Assembly (NCBI RefSeq): GCF_022867865.1
Contig: NZ_JALIEC010000002.1
Location: 372,001-436,000, forward strand
Reading direction: 5' to 3'
DNA: 64,000 nt
Source: Phaeobacter sp. J2-8
GTDB lineage: Bacteria > Pseudomonadota > Alphaproteobacteria > Rhodobacterales > Rhodobacteraceae
Numbering within the stretch: position 1 is the stretch's first letter; each line of letters opens with the position of its first letter. The notes below the pieces were generated by a model. That model did no database searches. It saw only the letters and a program-made list of their open reading frames with translations, and was not told where the DNA came from. Shown piece after piece: positions 49,409 through 60,835 of this stretch. A program made the position numbers and the translations under genes.

Positions 49409-49461
49409 CCATTGCCGAGAATCCCCGCTATAGGACAACAATCAAGAATTTGGAGCCCGCA

Positions 49462-50082
49462 ATGGCCGAGATCGAGCATCCGCAAATCTACCTCGTCACC
49501 CCGCCGTCATTTGAATTGTCCAGCTATGGCAGTACATTGGAGTCGGTTCTTGATGCGGTCCCCGTCGCCTGTCTGCGGTTGGCACTGGCCAGCCATGATG
49601 AAGATGAAATCGCACGCGCGGCGGATCTGTGCCGTGACATCACCCATGCCCGCGATATTGCACTGGTGATTTCCAACCATGTGCTGCTGGCGGAACGGCT
49701 GGGGCTGGACGGTGTGCATCTGGATGACACCCACAGCGTGCGCGCCGCCCGCAAGACATTGGGCGAAGAGGCGATTGTCGGCCTGCATGCCGGCGTATCG
49801 CGCCATGACGGCATGAACGGCGGCGAGGCCGGGGCGGATTATATCTGTTTCGGGCCGGTTGGCGAAAATGCCCTGGGCGACGGTGCCGTGGTCGAGCGAG
49901 AGCTGTTTGACTGGTGGTCCAAGGTGATCGAATTGCCCGTGGTCGCAGAGGGCGGATTGGACGAACAGTCCATTCGCGAACTTGCGCCAATGACCGATTT
50001 CTTTGCGCTTGGCGATGAAATCTGGTCCGATCCTGATCCTGTGGCGCGGATCAAGACATTGTATGGCGTGATGACCGCCTAA
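49462..50082 (+). CDS. Thiamine phosphate synthase-like protein
   Basis: A 206-residue TIM-barrel protein of the ThiE/TenI family. It shows HPQIYLVTPP at the first strand, VISNHVLLAERLGLDGVHL, GLHAGVSRHDGMNGGEAGADYICFGPVG and VVAEGGLDEQSI. The diphosphate-binding serine (usually S-x-H) is replaced near GVSRHDG, so it may be ThiE or a TenI-type regulator or isomerase. No other thi genes are close. Confidence 0.72.
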   Translation: MAEIEHPQIYLVTPPSFELSSYGSTLESVLDAVPVACLRLALASHDEDEIARAADLCRDITHARDIALVISNHVLLAERLGLDGVHLDDTHSVRAARKTLGEEAIVGLHAGVSRHDGMNGGEAGADYICFGPVGENALGDGAVVERELFDWWSKVIELPVVAEGGLDEQSIRELAPMTDFFALGDEIWSDPDPVARIKTLYGVMTA

Positions 50083-50924
50083 GATTTGGCGTCGGGTCGG
50101 GCCTGTTCCAGGGCCCGGCGCACGGTCTGTTCCAGATCCAGGGCAAGCGATTTTCGGTTGGAAAAATCATCCACCCGGACCGGATCGTGAAAAATCACCT
50201 CGGCCCATCCGTGTTTCGGGGTGGCGAGCATCGCCAGAAGATGGCTGCCAAAATCCATATCGCCCCACCAGCCGTAGAATCGCGGATCGCCCCCGGTCGG
50301 CGCGTGATACACCAGCGTGATCGGTTGGATATGCATTTCATGGCGCAGGGCCTCATCGAAAAACGCGGCAAACAACGTCGGTTTGAACGGCAGAACCCGG
50401 CAGGAATCGGTGGATGTGCCTTCGGGAAAGAACAACAGGTGATGCCCGCTAAGCAGGCGGCTGCGGAACAGATCCTGTTGCACCTTGGCCTCGCGCCGCG
50501 CGCGGGCAATGAACAATGTGCCGGTGGCCCGTGCCAGAAACCCGATCCCCGGCCATTGCGCCACCTCGGACTTGGCCACGAAATAGAGGTCGCGGGCGGA
50601 ATTCAGCATAAAGACATCCAGCCAGGCCACGTGATTGGCGACAAATGCACCCCGCCGCCGCATCGGGCGACCGCGCACAACCCGACCGATACCAATCAAC
50701 CAGATCGTTGCCCGGCAAACCATCACGGTGACATGCGGCGACAGTGGACGCCGCGCGCCAAACAGCGGCCATTCCACCAGCCGGATCATCATCAAGACAA
50801 CAACCCCGATGCCGATCACCGCCGCCATCGGCACACCACGCCGGGCCACACGCCACCAGTCAGCCAGTCCGCGCGGCCGGTAGATCGGGGGCGGTGGGAC
50901 ATCGCTGACCCAGGTGGTGGTCAT
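50079..50924 (-). CDS. olsA: Lyso-ornithine lipid O-acyltransferase (PlsC family)
   Basis: A 281-residue membrane acyltransferase with an N-terminal hydrophobic segment and the PlsC motifs NHVAWLD (near 97, catalytic His/Asp) and FFPEGTSTD (near 165). The ATG overlaps the end of the OlsB-like gene by 4 bp. OlsB then OlsA make ornithine lipid, a phosphorus-free membrane lipid made under phosphate limitation in marine Rhodobacteraceae. Without the neighbour it would be called plsC. Confidence 0.85.
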   Translation of the reverse strand: MTTTWVSDVPPPPIYRPRGLADWWRVARRGVPMAAVIGIGVVVLMMIRLVEWPLFGARRPLSPHVTVMVCRATIWLIGIGRVVRGRPMRRRGAFVANHVAWLDVFMLNSARDLYFVAKSEVAQWPGIGFLARATGTLFIARARREAKVQQDLFRSRLLSGHHLLFFPEGTSTDSCRVLPFKPTLFAAFFDEALRHEMHIQPITLVYHAPTGGDPRFYGWWGDMDFGSHLLAMLATPKHGWAEVIFHDPVRVDDFSNRKSLALDLEQTVRRALEQARPDAKS

Positions 50925-51736
50925 TTCAACCCGTCCAACCCACCGAGATTGCGCAGGTTTGCCGTATCGCTGGTGTCATCAGGTGCCGCCGCATAAAGCT
51001 TCTTTTGGCGGGCGTTCATCCGGGCGGTATCCATCACCAGACAGACGTCGGTGGTGTTGAACGCGTGGTCGATCCAGGCACCTTCGCCGACACATCCACC
51101 AAGACGCAGATAGGCCTTTATCAGCGACGGCGTCTGGACGATCGCCTCGCGCCGATCAACCTGCTCTGGCGGCAAAAGATCCATGCGCTGGTAATGGGCT
51201 GGCCGCGCACGCACGCGCAAGTTTTCCGGTGCCAGATGGTTGTGATAGAGCGACGAAAGCGGTTGCGCCAAAGGGGCGGCATCGGTGCCGTGAAAGCTGG
51301 CGACGCCAAACAGAACCTCGATGCTGTGTTCCTGCACGTAGCGCCCCAGCGCCTGCCACAGCAAAAACATGCCCGGCCCGCCGCGATAATCGCGATGCAG
51401 ACAGGACCGGCCCAATTCCATCAACCGCCGCCCCGACGACAACAGGGCCGAGAGGTCATATTCCTCGTCCGAGTAAAACTGCCCCAGCGCGCGGGCCTGA
51501 TCATCGCGCAGCACACGATAGACCCCCACAACGGGATCATCCGCGCGGTTTTTGTCGATCAACAGCAGATGGTCGAAATAGGGATCGAACCGGTCGATTT
51601 CCAACCCGGCGTCATGATCAACCATATCACCGCCACCGCCGAGCTCCTGCACAAACACGCGATAGCGCAGTGCCTGAGCCGCACGAACCTCGGCCCGGGA
51701 TTGTGCCAGACGGACAGAAAAATCGGGTGTCGTCAT
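50921..51736 (-). CDS. olsB: L-ornithine N-acyltransferase
   Basis: A 271-residue member of the GNAT-like OlsB family, which joins a 3-hydroxyacyl chain from ACP to ornithine. Key parts are AQALRYRVFVQELGG near residue 20, ELGRSCLHRDYRGG near 105 and FGVASFHGTD near 140. It is coupled to olsA by a 4-bp overlap. The ATG at 51736 gives typical family length; the frame is open to 51820. Confidence 0.87.
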   Translation of the reverse strand: MTTPDFSVRLAQSRAEVRAAQALRYRVFVQELGGGGDMVDHDAGLEIDRFDPYFDHLLLIDKNRADDPVVGVYRVLRDDQARALGQFYSDEEYDLSALLSSGRRLMELGRSCLHRDYRGGPGMFLLWQALGRYVQEHSIEVLFGVASFHGTDAAPLAQPLSSLYHNHLAPENLRVRARPAHYQRMDLLPPEQVDRREAIVQTPSLIKAYLRLGGCVGEGAWIDHAFNTTDVCLVMDTARMNARQKKLYAAAPDDTSDTANLRNLGGLDGLK

Positions 51737-51861
51737 CTTCGTTCCGCTTTCCTTCACCTCGCAGGGGTCATAGGCGCTGAGGCGATCAATGACAACGGTT
51801 TCGGGCCCCACGATCGGCAATGTGCCTCTCTTAAAGATACATTAACCATTGGCCGACTAGA

Positions 51862-52044
51862 TTAACCGTCAAACACCTGATCAAGGGCAATGCGACTGCC
51901 TTCGATGACAACCTTGCCTGCATCACGGAAGTTGACAGTGATCTTCCCTGCTATATTCGATTGTACCTGGCCAATTCCCCATTCCGGCCGATCCGGGTGC
52001 CGGACCAAATTTCCCGGTTCCAGTAGAGCATTCAAATCATTCAT
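51862..52044 (-). CDS. DUF3553 small protein
   Basis: A 60-residue beta-rich protein with LLEPGNLVRHPDRPEWGIGQ and VNFRDAGKVVI, like the SH3-like domains found in UvrD/CarD-type proteins. It is a frequent single-domain protein in alphaproteobacteria with no known role. The ATG at 52044 is chosen as the family start. It diverges from chpT with a 24-bp gap. Confidence 0.8.
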   Translation of the reverse strand: MNDLNALLEPGNLVRHPDRPEWGIGQVQSNIAGKITVNFRDAGKVVIEGSRIALDQVFDG

Positions 52045-52068
52045 TATCGCCACCTCAGGAGATCCTTT

Positions 52069-52692
52069 ATGACATCCTATACGGCAAAGCTCGCCTCGCT
52101 GATAGCCTCGCGCATTTGTCATGATCTGATCAGCCCGGTGGGCGCGATTTCAAACGGATTGGAATTGATGACGCTGGGCGGGATCAGCCGTGACGGGCCG
52201 GAATTGCGCCTGGTCTCCGAAAGCTGTGACAACGCCAGCGCCCGTATTCGGTTTTTCCGCATCGCCTTTGGCGCGGCCAGCGACAACGCCTTGGTGTCCC
52301 GCAAAGAGGTCGCAGCGGTGTTGCAGGCCCTGGGCAAGGCCGGGCGCGTGGTCTACGAATGGGTGCCCGGTGGCGACCTGCCCCGGCGCGAGGTCCAGCT
52401 CGCGCTGCTGGCGCTGCAATGTGTGGAAAACGCCCTGCCCCGTGGCGGCGTCATCCGGGTGGAATATCACCCCGGTCAATGGGTCATCACCGGCCTGTCC
52501 GAACGCGTCGCGCCGGACCCCGCCCATTGGGGACAATTGGAATTCCTTGCGAATTCCGCAAATCCCCAAGCCGAGGAACCGGTCCTCGACCCGAACCATG
52601 TTCAATTTATCCTGTTGCCCATTCTGGCCCGCGATCAGGGCCGCACACCAGAAATGGCCCAGGGCAACGGCGTGATCACACTGACCGTGTGA
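52069..52692 (+). CDS. chpT: Histidine phosphotransferase ChpT
   Basis: A 207-residue protein with the phospho-accepting His in SRICHDLISPVGAISNGLEL near residue 18 and a degenerate GHKL-like C-terminal domain (QLALLALQCVENALPRGG). In alphaproteobacteria ChpT carries phosphate from CckA to CtrA and CpdR to control the cell cycle, motility and, in Roseobacters, quorum-linked traits and gene transfer agents. AGGAGA precedes the ATG. Confidence 0.9.
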   Translation: MTSYTAKLASLIASRICHDLISPVGAISNGLELMTLGGISRDGPELRLVSESCDNASARIRFFRIAFGAASDNALVSRKEVAAVLQALGKAGRVVYEWVPGGDLPRREVQLALLALQCVENALPRGGVIRVEYHPGQWVITGLSERVAPDPAHWGQLEFLANSANPQAEEPVLDPNHVQFILLPILARDQGRTPEMAQGNGVITLTV

Positions 52693-52771
52693 TCCAGCGC
52701 CTGTGTGATTTTCCTTCGGGTCCGGCGGCGGGATCAGGCCCCGAATTCAGGCCCCGATTCCAGCCCCCTAT

Positions 52772-54038
52772 TCAGGCCCGCGTTGTGCCATCCCCAACAA
52801 CCAGATATTTGAAGCTGGTCAATTGTTCCGCCCCAACCGGGCCACGGGCATGCATCTTGCCAGTTGCGATGCCGATTTCCGCGCCCATGCCAAATTCGCC
52901 GCCATCGGCAAATTGGGTCGACGCGTTGCGCATCAAAATTGCACTGTCGATACGTTCGAAAAACCGGTCGGCGGCGGCATCGTCTCTGGTGATGATACAA
53001 TCCGTGTGATTGGAGCTGAATTGTCTGATATGTGCAATTGCATCATCCATATCGGCCACAACACGGGTTGAAATGATCGAATCGAGATATTCCCGCCCCC
53101 AATCATCGGCATCAGCAGCAATGGTTCCGTCGATCTTTTGCAGGGTTTCGTCGGCCCGCACCTCGACCCCGGCATCCAGCAAGGCGCGGATCACACCCTG
53201 GCCGATGGTGTCGACAATATCGCGATGGATCAACAGACATTCCGCCGCGCCGCAGATGCCGGTGCGCCGGGTTTTGGCGTTCAGCACGACCTCCAAGGCC
53301 GTGACCGGATCGGCCTCCTTGTCGATATAGATGTGCACGATGCCTTCGAGATGGGCGAAAACCGGCACACGGGCCTCACGCTGGACCAATCCAACCAGGC
53401 CCTTGCCACCGCGCGGCACAATGACATCAATGAAATCCACCATCGACAGCATGGCGCTGACCGCCGCACGATCCCGGGTCGGCACCAGCTGGATCGCATC
53501 TGCGGGCAGATTGGCAGATTTCAAACCTTCGACCATCGCGGCATGGATCGCCTGACTGGAATGAAAGCTTTCGGATCCGCCGCGCAGGATCACGGCATTG
53601 CCCGCTTTCAGGCAAAGCGCCCCGGCATCCGCCGTCACATTCGGCCAGGCTTTCATAGATCACCCCGACCACACCCAACGGTGTGCGCACCCGGCGAATG
53701 TTCAACCCTGTCGGCTGATCCCATTCCGCCAGGACCGCGCCCACCGGATCGGGTTGTTCGGCCACCGCGCGCAGCCCGTCAACAATGCTGCGCACCCGGT
53801 CTTCGTCCAGCTTCAGCCGGTCCAGCATTGCCGGGCTCAGCCCCTTGTCGCGGCCAAATTCCATGTCCTTGGCATTGGCGGCGATGATCGCCGCGCGGCC
53901 GGACCAGACCGCATCCGCGGCCCCGATCAGGGCGGCATGTTTGCGTTCGGCGCTGGCAGAGGCCAGTTCGGCACTGGCGGTTTTGGCGCGGGCGCCGATG
54001 TCAGCCATAAGCGCGGGGATATCTGCAAGGTCTTTCAT
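52772..54038 (-). CDS. proA: Gamma-glutamyl phosphate reductase, frameshifted
   Basis: The N-terminal part ends VVGVIYESL in one frame; the rest begins [20 protein letters not shown] in another. Deleting one base at GCCAGGC (53644-53650) gives [14 protein letters not shown], recreates GCCGGC and yields 421 residues, the normal length. The catalytic Cys lies in [15 protein letters not shown]. The enzyme makes glutamate semialdehyde in proline synthesis, with ProB encoded upstream on the same strand. A sequence error is the likely cause. Confidence 0.92.
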
Positions 54039-54074
54039 AAGCGGTGTGCCTTTTGGTGGGCGTTGCGTCAGAGA

Positions 54075-54115
54075 GTTTCATGCCTCCGGCGGGGATATTT
54101 ATAGTCAGATGAACG
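54075..54115 (+). repeat. Degenerate copy of the dispersed intergenic repeat
   Basis: CGGGGATATTTATAGTCAGA resembles the GGGATATTTTTGAACAGAAG core but lacks the G/C hairpin and the final AAGAAG. It lies in the 112-bp gap between proB and proA. Confidence 0.4.
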
Positions 54116-54150
54116 GCGGGACTAAAGCTCCAAGTCAACGTGAGGGGTGA

Positions 54151-56360
<2,210 letters not shown>

Positions 56361-56406
56361 TCAGCCCCTGTTTCGCACGTTTCCGTGATCTTCGCACCGC
56401 GCCAAT

Positions 56407-56428
56407 TGATAATGAATATTCATTATCA
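56407..56428. promoter_or_regulatory. 22-bp perfect palindrome, likely TetR operator
   Basis: TGATAATGAATATTCATTATCA is a perfect 22-bp palindrome about 60 bp ahead of the TetR gene and 128 bp ahead of divergent obgE. It has the size and the AATGAATATTCATT-like centre of many TetR-family operators, so autoregulation of the TetR-SDR operon is likely. Confidence 0.8.
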
Positions 56429-56488
56429 TATCTCACCTCCGTGGCGCACAGGCCCACAGACGTCACATTTGCAGCCAGAGGGCCCCCG

Positions 56489-57064
56489 ATGCCACGCACC
56501 ACCAAAGACCAAACAAGACGAAAGCTGCGCGACGCCGTGGTTTCAGAAGCGGTCGAAATGGGGTTTCCGCAAGCCTCTATTGCGGGCGTGGTGCGCCGGG
56601 CCCGGGTTTCGGCCGGAACCATCTATGTGCATTTCGAAAACAAGGACGACATGCTGCGCAAGGTGTATATGGAGGTCAAATCCGACTTCCATGCCCGGCT
56701 GCTCGCGGCACATGTTGCCCCGGACAGCGCGGCCATGATCCGGCAGATGTGGTTTGCCATGTTCGATTTCGTCACCGAAAAACCCGAACAATTCCTGTTT
56801 CTCGACTATGGCAGCGCGGCCAAGATCCTGATGCCGGAGCAACAGACGATCGTCGATGGCTATGCCGCCGATATTGCGGAACTGATGCGGCGCGGGGTCA
56901 ACGACGGCACATTGGCCCCGGTGGAAACCGGCATTCTTTCGCTTCTGCTCACCGCGCTGGCCATGCAATTGGCCCGCCAATCGGTGATTTCGGGCAGGCC
57001 CGTGCCACAGGACATCCTTGAGACCACATTCGAACGTGTCTGGCGTTCGATCAAATCCAACTGA
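56489..57064 (+). CDS. TetR-family transcriptional regulator
   Basis: A 191-residue regulator. The N-terminal helix-turn-helix (residues about 8-55) ends VRRARVSAGTIYVHFENKDDML, the TetR signature. A helical ligand-binding domain follows. The ATG at 56489 is preferred to an in-frame start at 56441. It is followed 16 bp later by a short-chain dehydrogenase gene, which it likely controls together with itself through the upstream palindrome. Confidence 0.9.
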   Translation: MPRTTKDQTRRKLRDAVVSEAVEMGFPQASIAGVVRRARVSAGTIYVHFENKDDMLRKVYMEVKSDFHARLLAAHVAPDSAAMIRQMWFAMFDFVTEKPEQFLFLDYGSAAKILMPEQQTIVDGYAADIAELMRRGVNDGTLAPVETGILSLLLTALAMQLARQSVISGRPVPQDILETTFERVWRSIKSN

Positions 57065-57080
57065 CATCATAGGACCTACC

Positions 57081-57939
57081 ATGACCAAAGTCATTCTGAT
57101 CACCGGCACCTCGACCGGATTGGGGATCGCAATCGCGGTTCAGGCCGCCATGGCCGGCCACATCGTATATGCCACCATGCGCAATCTGGACCGCAAAGGC
57201 ACCCTGCTTGAAGCGGCACAAGCGGCCGGTGTCACCCTCAACCTGCTTCAATTGGATGTAGAAGACACCGACACCGTGACCGCCGCCGTGGATCAGGTGA
57301 TTGCCGAACAGGGCCGGATTGATACGCTGATCAACAACGCCGGCCTTGGGTTTGCGCGCAATGTCGAACAGGCCAGCGAAGCCGACATTCAGCGTATTCT
57401 TGATATCAATTTTATGGGTGTGGTTCGCACAACCAAGGCCGTGATGCCACATATGCGCAAGGCGCGCGCCGGCCATGTGATCAATATCTTATCCGTTGGC
57501 GGATTGGTTGGCCAGCCGTTCAACGAGATCTATTGCGGTGCAAAATTCGCGGTAGAGGGCTTTACCGAGTTCGCTGGCATGTTATGTCACCCCGGCGTTC
57601 GGCATTCACTTCACCGCTGTCGAACCCGGTGGAATCGCGTCGAAATTTGCCAATAACGTGTTGAAACAAATCTCGGAAACCGGCGGGATGCTGGATGATG
57701 AATACCTGCCCATTCTGCAAAGATATGTCGCAGGCGCGCAAAGCCGCGCTGGTGGCGACGGGGCCTATCAGACAGCGGATGACGTGGCAGAGGTGGTCAT
57801 GGATGTGATGAACAGCGCCCAGCCGCCGGTCCGAATCCGCACATCGGATTGGGCCAATGATCTTACGCAGTTGAAAACCGGTCTGGACCCGGACGGCCGC
57901 AAGCTTCGCGACCTTGTCTATGACCGTTTTCTGGGCTGA
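57081..57939 (+). CDS. Short-chain dehydrogenase/reductase, frameshifted
   Basis: A Rossmann-fold oxidoreductase with the cofactor motif TGTSTGLGIA (near 9), NNAG (near 88), the catalytic Ser in NILSVGG and Y-x-x-x-K as YCGAK. The frame breaks near 57570 in GAGTTCGCTGG; deleting a T gives FTESLACYVTPAFGIHFTAVEPGG and a 285-residue protein. This is the one break not linked to GCCGGC or a G run. Its substrate is unknown; TetR control suggests a small hydrophobic inducer. Confidence 0.85.
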
Positions 57940-57967
57940 CACCGGATTTTCGGGCTGACATCAAACA

Positions 57968-57995
57968 GGGCGGCGCCGTTTGTGCCGCCCCTTTT
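57968..57995 (+). terminator. Intrinsic terminator after the SDR gene
   Basis: The stem GGGCGGC / GCCGCCC with a 9-nt loop is followed by CTTTTC. It separates the SDR gene from the converging GNAT gene. Confidence 0.8.
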
Positions 57996-58010
57996 CATAC
58001 CGTCGAAACC

Positions 58011-58553
58011 CTAGCGCAGCTTGCGCAAATAGGTCCAGGTCGGCACCTGGCCGCCGCGCGCGACGGAATAGCTTTCGGCATCGCCGATATAGGCGAACCC
58101 GCAATTGATCAGCACCCGCGCCGAGGCCGGATTGTCCTGAAACACGCTGGCGAACATGGTGTCATTGTCGAGCGGATTTGCCTCGACCAGGGCGCGCACC
58201 GCATCAGATGCCAGCCCGGTATTCCAGAACGCAGGCGCCACCCAATAGCCGACTTCGGATTGGTTGCGGTCCATCCGGTCGAGCGAGATCAGCCCCATCA
58301 CCTCGGGGCCATCCAGACGCACACCATCCATTGCCCAAACAACCTCGTCCGGGTCGGACACCATCGCGCGGGTGACAAAGGATTCCGTGACGCCGGGCGG
58401 CAAAGGATGCGGAATAGAGGTCGTCATCCGAGCCACACGTTCGTCTGCGGCATGCATTTCAATCAGCCCCATGTCAGAGCGCCGCAATGGGCGAAGATCC
58501 ACGCGTTCGGTTTCGATCACCGGCTGTGTGACGATGTGATCCTGGGCTGTCAT
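58011..58553 (-). CDS. GNAT-family N-acetyltransferase (RimJ-like)
   Basis: A 180-residue acetyltransferase with ETERVDLRPLRRSDM at the start, EVGYWVAPAFWNTGLASDAV (acetyl-CoA region) and NPASARVLINCGFAYIG near the end, typical of RimJ/RimL relatives. The ATG at 58553 has AGGAGGAG just upstream. In many Rhodobacteraceae a GNAT gene sits between rpmA and obgE, so this one probably belongs to the ribosomal-protein transcript. Confidence 0.82.
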   Translation of the reverse strand: MTAQDHIVTQPVIETERVDLRPLRRSDMGLIEMHAADERVARMTTSIPHPLPPGVTESFVTRAMVSDPDEVVWAMDGVRLDGPEVMGLISLDRMDRNQSEVGYWVAPAFWNTGLASDAVRALVEANPLDNDTMFASVFQDNPASARVLINCGFAYIGDAESYSVARGGQVPTWTYLRKLR

Positions 58554-58824
58554 CGGCTCCTCCTCAAATTCCTTGGTACTTTTGAAAACTGGCAAAATTT
58601 ACGGTTTTGCTTTCAAACACCAACAGCGACCGACCTCTCCCAAGTCGTTGCTGTCAGGGCATAAAAAATCAGATCAAAACCGCGTTGAGAATAGTATGTG
58701 CATGGGTCAATTCAATCAGGGAACACCTGCCGTTCAGATGGCCATGATGTGCCAACCATGCAAGGGACTGCGTCCTTTGTTCGACTGATTGATCGAGCAT
58801 TTGGAACAATCCCAAAACGCAAAA

Positions 58825-58847
58825 GGGGACCGGCATCGCCGATCCCC
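58825..58847 (-). terminator. Terminator downstream of rpmA
   Basis: On the minus strand GGGGATCGGC and GCCGGTCCCC form a 10-bp stem with a 3-nt loop, followed by TTTTGCGTTTT. It lies 28 bp after rpmA. The remainder of the 322-bp gap to the GNAT gene (58554-58875) has no gene I can support. Confidence 0.8.
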
Positions 58848-58875
58848 AAATTTGCGTCGCAAACCTTAGATCGGT

Positions 58876-59145
58876 TTATTCCGCGGCCTCCGCCATCGGC
58901 AAGACCGAAATAAACGTGCGGCCTTTGAAACCTTTGCGGAAGGTCACTTGGCCTTCGGCCGTGGCATAGATTGTGTGATCTTTGCCTTCGCCCACACCTT
59001 CACCCGGCCACCATTTGTTGCCGCGCTGACGCGCGATGATGTTGCCTGGAATGGCATGTTGGCCACCATAGAGTTTCACGCCAAGACGGCGTCCGGCAAA
59101 ATCGCGACCGTTGCGGGAGGAACCGCCTGCTTTTTTATGTGCCAT
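58876..59145 (-). CDS. rpmA: 50S ribosomal protein L27
   Basis: An 89-residue ribosomal protein starting [20 protein letters not shown], with the glycine-rich [16 protein letters not shown] core. It has no cleavable N-terminal extension. It follows rplU by 13 bp and a terminator follows it. Confidence 0.98.
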   Translation of the reverse strand: MAHKKAGGSSRNGRDFAGRRLGVKLYGGQHAIPGNIIARQRGNKWWPGEGVGEGKDHTIYATAEGQVTFRKGFKGRTFISVLPMAEAAE

Positions 59146-59158
59146 GGGTCTCTACTCC

Positions 59159-59803
59159 TTATTTGCCAGCGAGGGCTTTGGCCTGGTCGATCCAGCCTTC
59201 ACGCTCGATACGGCCTTTGAACGACAGTTTTTCGCCGAATTCTTCGACTTCTGCGTCGGTCCAGGCGGCGATTTGCGCGAAGGATGTGACACCCGCTTCG
59301 TGCAGTTTCTTCTCCAGCGCCGGGCCAACACCCGAAAGCTCTTTCAGATCGTCGGCACCCGCGGCGGCGGCAGGCGCAGCAGCGGTTTCAGCCTTTGCAG
59401 CAGCCGCTTTTTTCGGCTCTGTTGCCGCAACTGCGACAGCAGCAACCGAACCGGAACCAATCGCAGCTTTGACGCCGGATGCATCCGCGCCTTCGGCCAG
59501 AATGTCGGTGATGCGGATCAATGTCAGCTTCTGACGGTGACCCTTGGTGCGCTTCGAGCTGTGCTTACGACGGCGCTTGACGAAGTGGATGACCTTGTCA
59601 CCCTTGATCTGGTCGATCACTTCGGCCTGCACGGCGGCACCAGCCACCAGCGGCGAGCCTACGACGGTGGAATCACCGCCCAGCATCAGCACATCGTTGA
59701 ATTGAACTTTTTCGCCGGCATCAGCAGCCAGTCTCTCGACGCGAAGGGTATCGCCCGAAGAAACTTTATATTGCTTGCCGCCCGTTTTGAGGACTGCGAA
59801 CAT
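59159..59803 (-). CDS. rplU: 50S ribosomal protein L21 with C-terminal helix-hairpin-helix extension
   Basis: Residues 1-102 are a complete L21 (MFAVLKTGGKQYKV, VHFVKRRRKHSSKRTKGHRQ-like core). Residues 103-150 are a low-complexity Ala/Glu/Lys linker. Residues 150-214 form a helix-hairpin-helix-like domain (DDLKELSGVGPALEKKLHEA, TSFAQIAAWTDAEVEEFGEK). The total of 214 residues compares with about 103 in E. coli. It is the first gene of the rplU-rpmA pair; 198 bp upstream contain the probable promoter and nothing else recognised. Confidence 0.96.
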   Translation of the reverse strand: MFAVLKTGGKQYKVSSGDTLRVERLAADAGEKVQFNDVLMLGGDSTVVGSPLVAGAAVQAEVIDQIKGDKVIHFVKRRRKHSSKRTKGHRQKLTLIRITDILAEGADASGVKAAIGSGSVAAVAVAATEPKKAAAAKAETAAAPAAAAGADDLKELSGVGPALEKKLHEAGVTSFAQIAAWTDAEVEEFGEKLSFKGRIEREGWIDQAKALAGK

Positions 59804-60001
59804 CCTGGTCTTCCTTTGTTACCGCGTTCTGTGGCCCCGGTTTCCCGGTGTTTGTGGCAGGTGCCGAAACCCCTGCCGCCGCAAACAGCGCGTTCATTTA
59901 CGAACGTCATTGAAATCAAAACCCGGCGAGAGACCCGCCGGGATTGGGGGCTGATACGGTGATCCGGTGCCTGAGTCAACCAGCAGCACAGGGCTTTCGC
60001 C

Positions 60002-60835
60002 CTATAATTCCTGTGCGGTCATTTGGTGGGCCAGCGCCAGTCCCAGAGCATAGGAAATTTCGGTATACATCTGGTCAAACCCGGCAAACAGCGCCCGGTT
60101 CAGCGCCTTGCCTGCGTCACTGGCAGAGATGGCCACATAGTCGCCCAGAGCCGCGTCATCCAACGGCTGGTAGGCCATCATCATATAGGCAAACAGCCAT
60201 TCGCGGGTGTCGGCCCGGCTTTCTGCTTCGCTTTCCCAGACCACGCCCAGGATTTCCTCTTCGCTCATCTCAAAAGCGCCGCCATCCACCAGCCCGGCGT
60301 AGAATTCGTAGCTGGAATTCATCGCGCCCACCACATTGGCGTCAATCAGGTCATTGTTGTCGATGAATTGGTCGATCATGGCCAGACGCGGGTCGTCGTC
60401 CTGATCGCTGCGGTCACGATAGGCGGCACGCGCCGCATCCTCGACATCGGGATCGGTCATCGCATCGCGGGCCGAAACCTCCAACCGGACAATTTCCGCG
60501 CCTGCGGTGCTGGCAAAAAATGCCGTCACTTCGCCCAGCTCCCGGCCTTCCTGTTCCCAGGCCGCCGCGAACCCGTCGCGCACCACATCCTCCATACGGG
60601 TGGTGTCATAGATTTGCGCAACCATTCGCGACCAGCTGGCCCCAGCCCCACCAGGCAACATCTCTTCGGCCAGCTCATTGCCATAATCCATGCCCTCACG
60701 GCGCATGACCGCAACGGTTTCCTGCAAACCCAGCATATCCAAAAGGTTGTCCGTGGCGCGCAATTGTTCCGCGTGGGCCACAGGGGCAATCGCGATCAGA
60801 GCGGCGGTTGCCAGGGAGGCGCAATAATGCAGCAT
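60002..60835 (-). CDS. Exported DUF2059-like protein
   Basis: A 277-residue protein with a signal peptide (MLHYCASLATAALIAIAPVA then HAEQ). Two copies of a helical DUF2059-like unit follow (EVTAFFASTAGAEIVRLEVS and AALGDYVAISASDAGKALNR). DUF2059 proteins are periplasmic and of unknown function. The ATG at 60835 is picked because it starts the signal peptide. It is monocistronic. Confidence 0.65.
   Translation of the reverse strand: MLHYCASLATAALIAIAPVAHAEQLRATDNLLDMLGLQETVAVMRREGMDYGNELAEEMLPGGAGASWSRMVAQIYDTTRMEDVVRDGFAAAWEQEGRELGEVTAFFASTAGAEIVRLEVSARDAMTDPDVEDAARAAYRDRSDQDDDPRLAMIDQFIDNNDLIDANVVGAMNSSYEFYAGLVDGGAFEMSEEEILGVVWESEAESRADTREWLFAYMMMAYQPLDDAALGDYVAISASDAGKALNRALFAGFDQMYTEISYALGLALAHQMTAQEL

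Noticed and set aside
58698-58913. Open frame between rpmA and the GNAT gene
   Set aside because: It runs through the rpmA terminator and into rpmA antisense, with no ribosome site or recognisable sequence.
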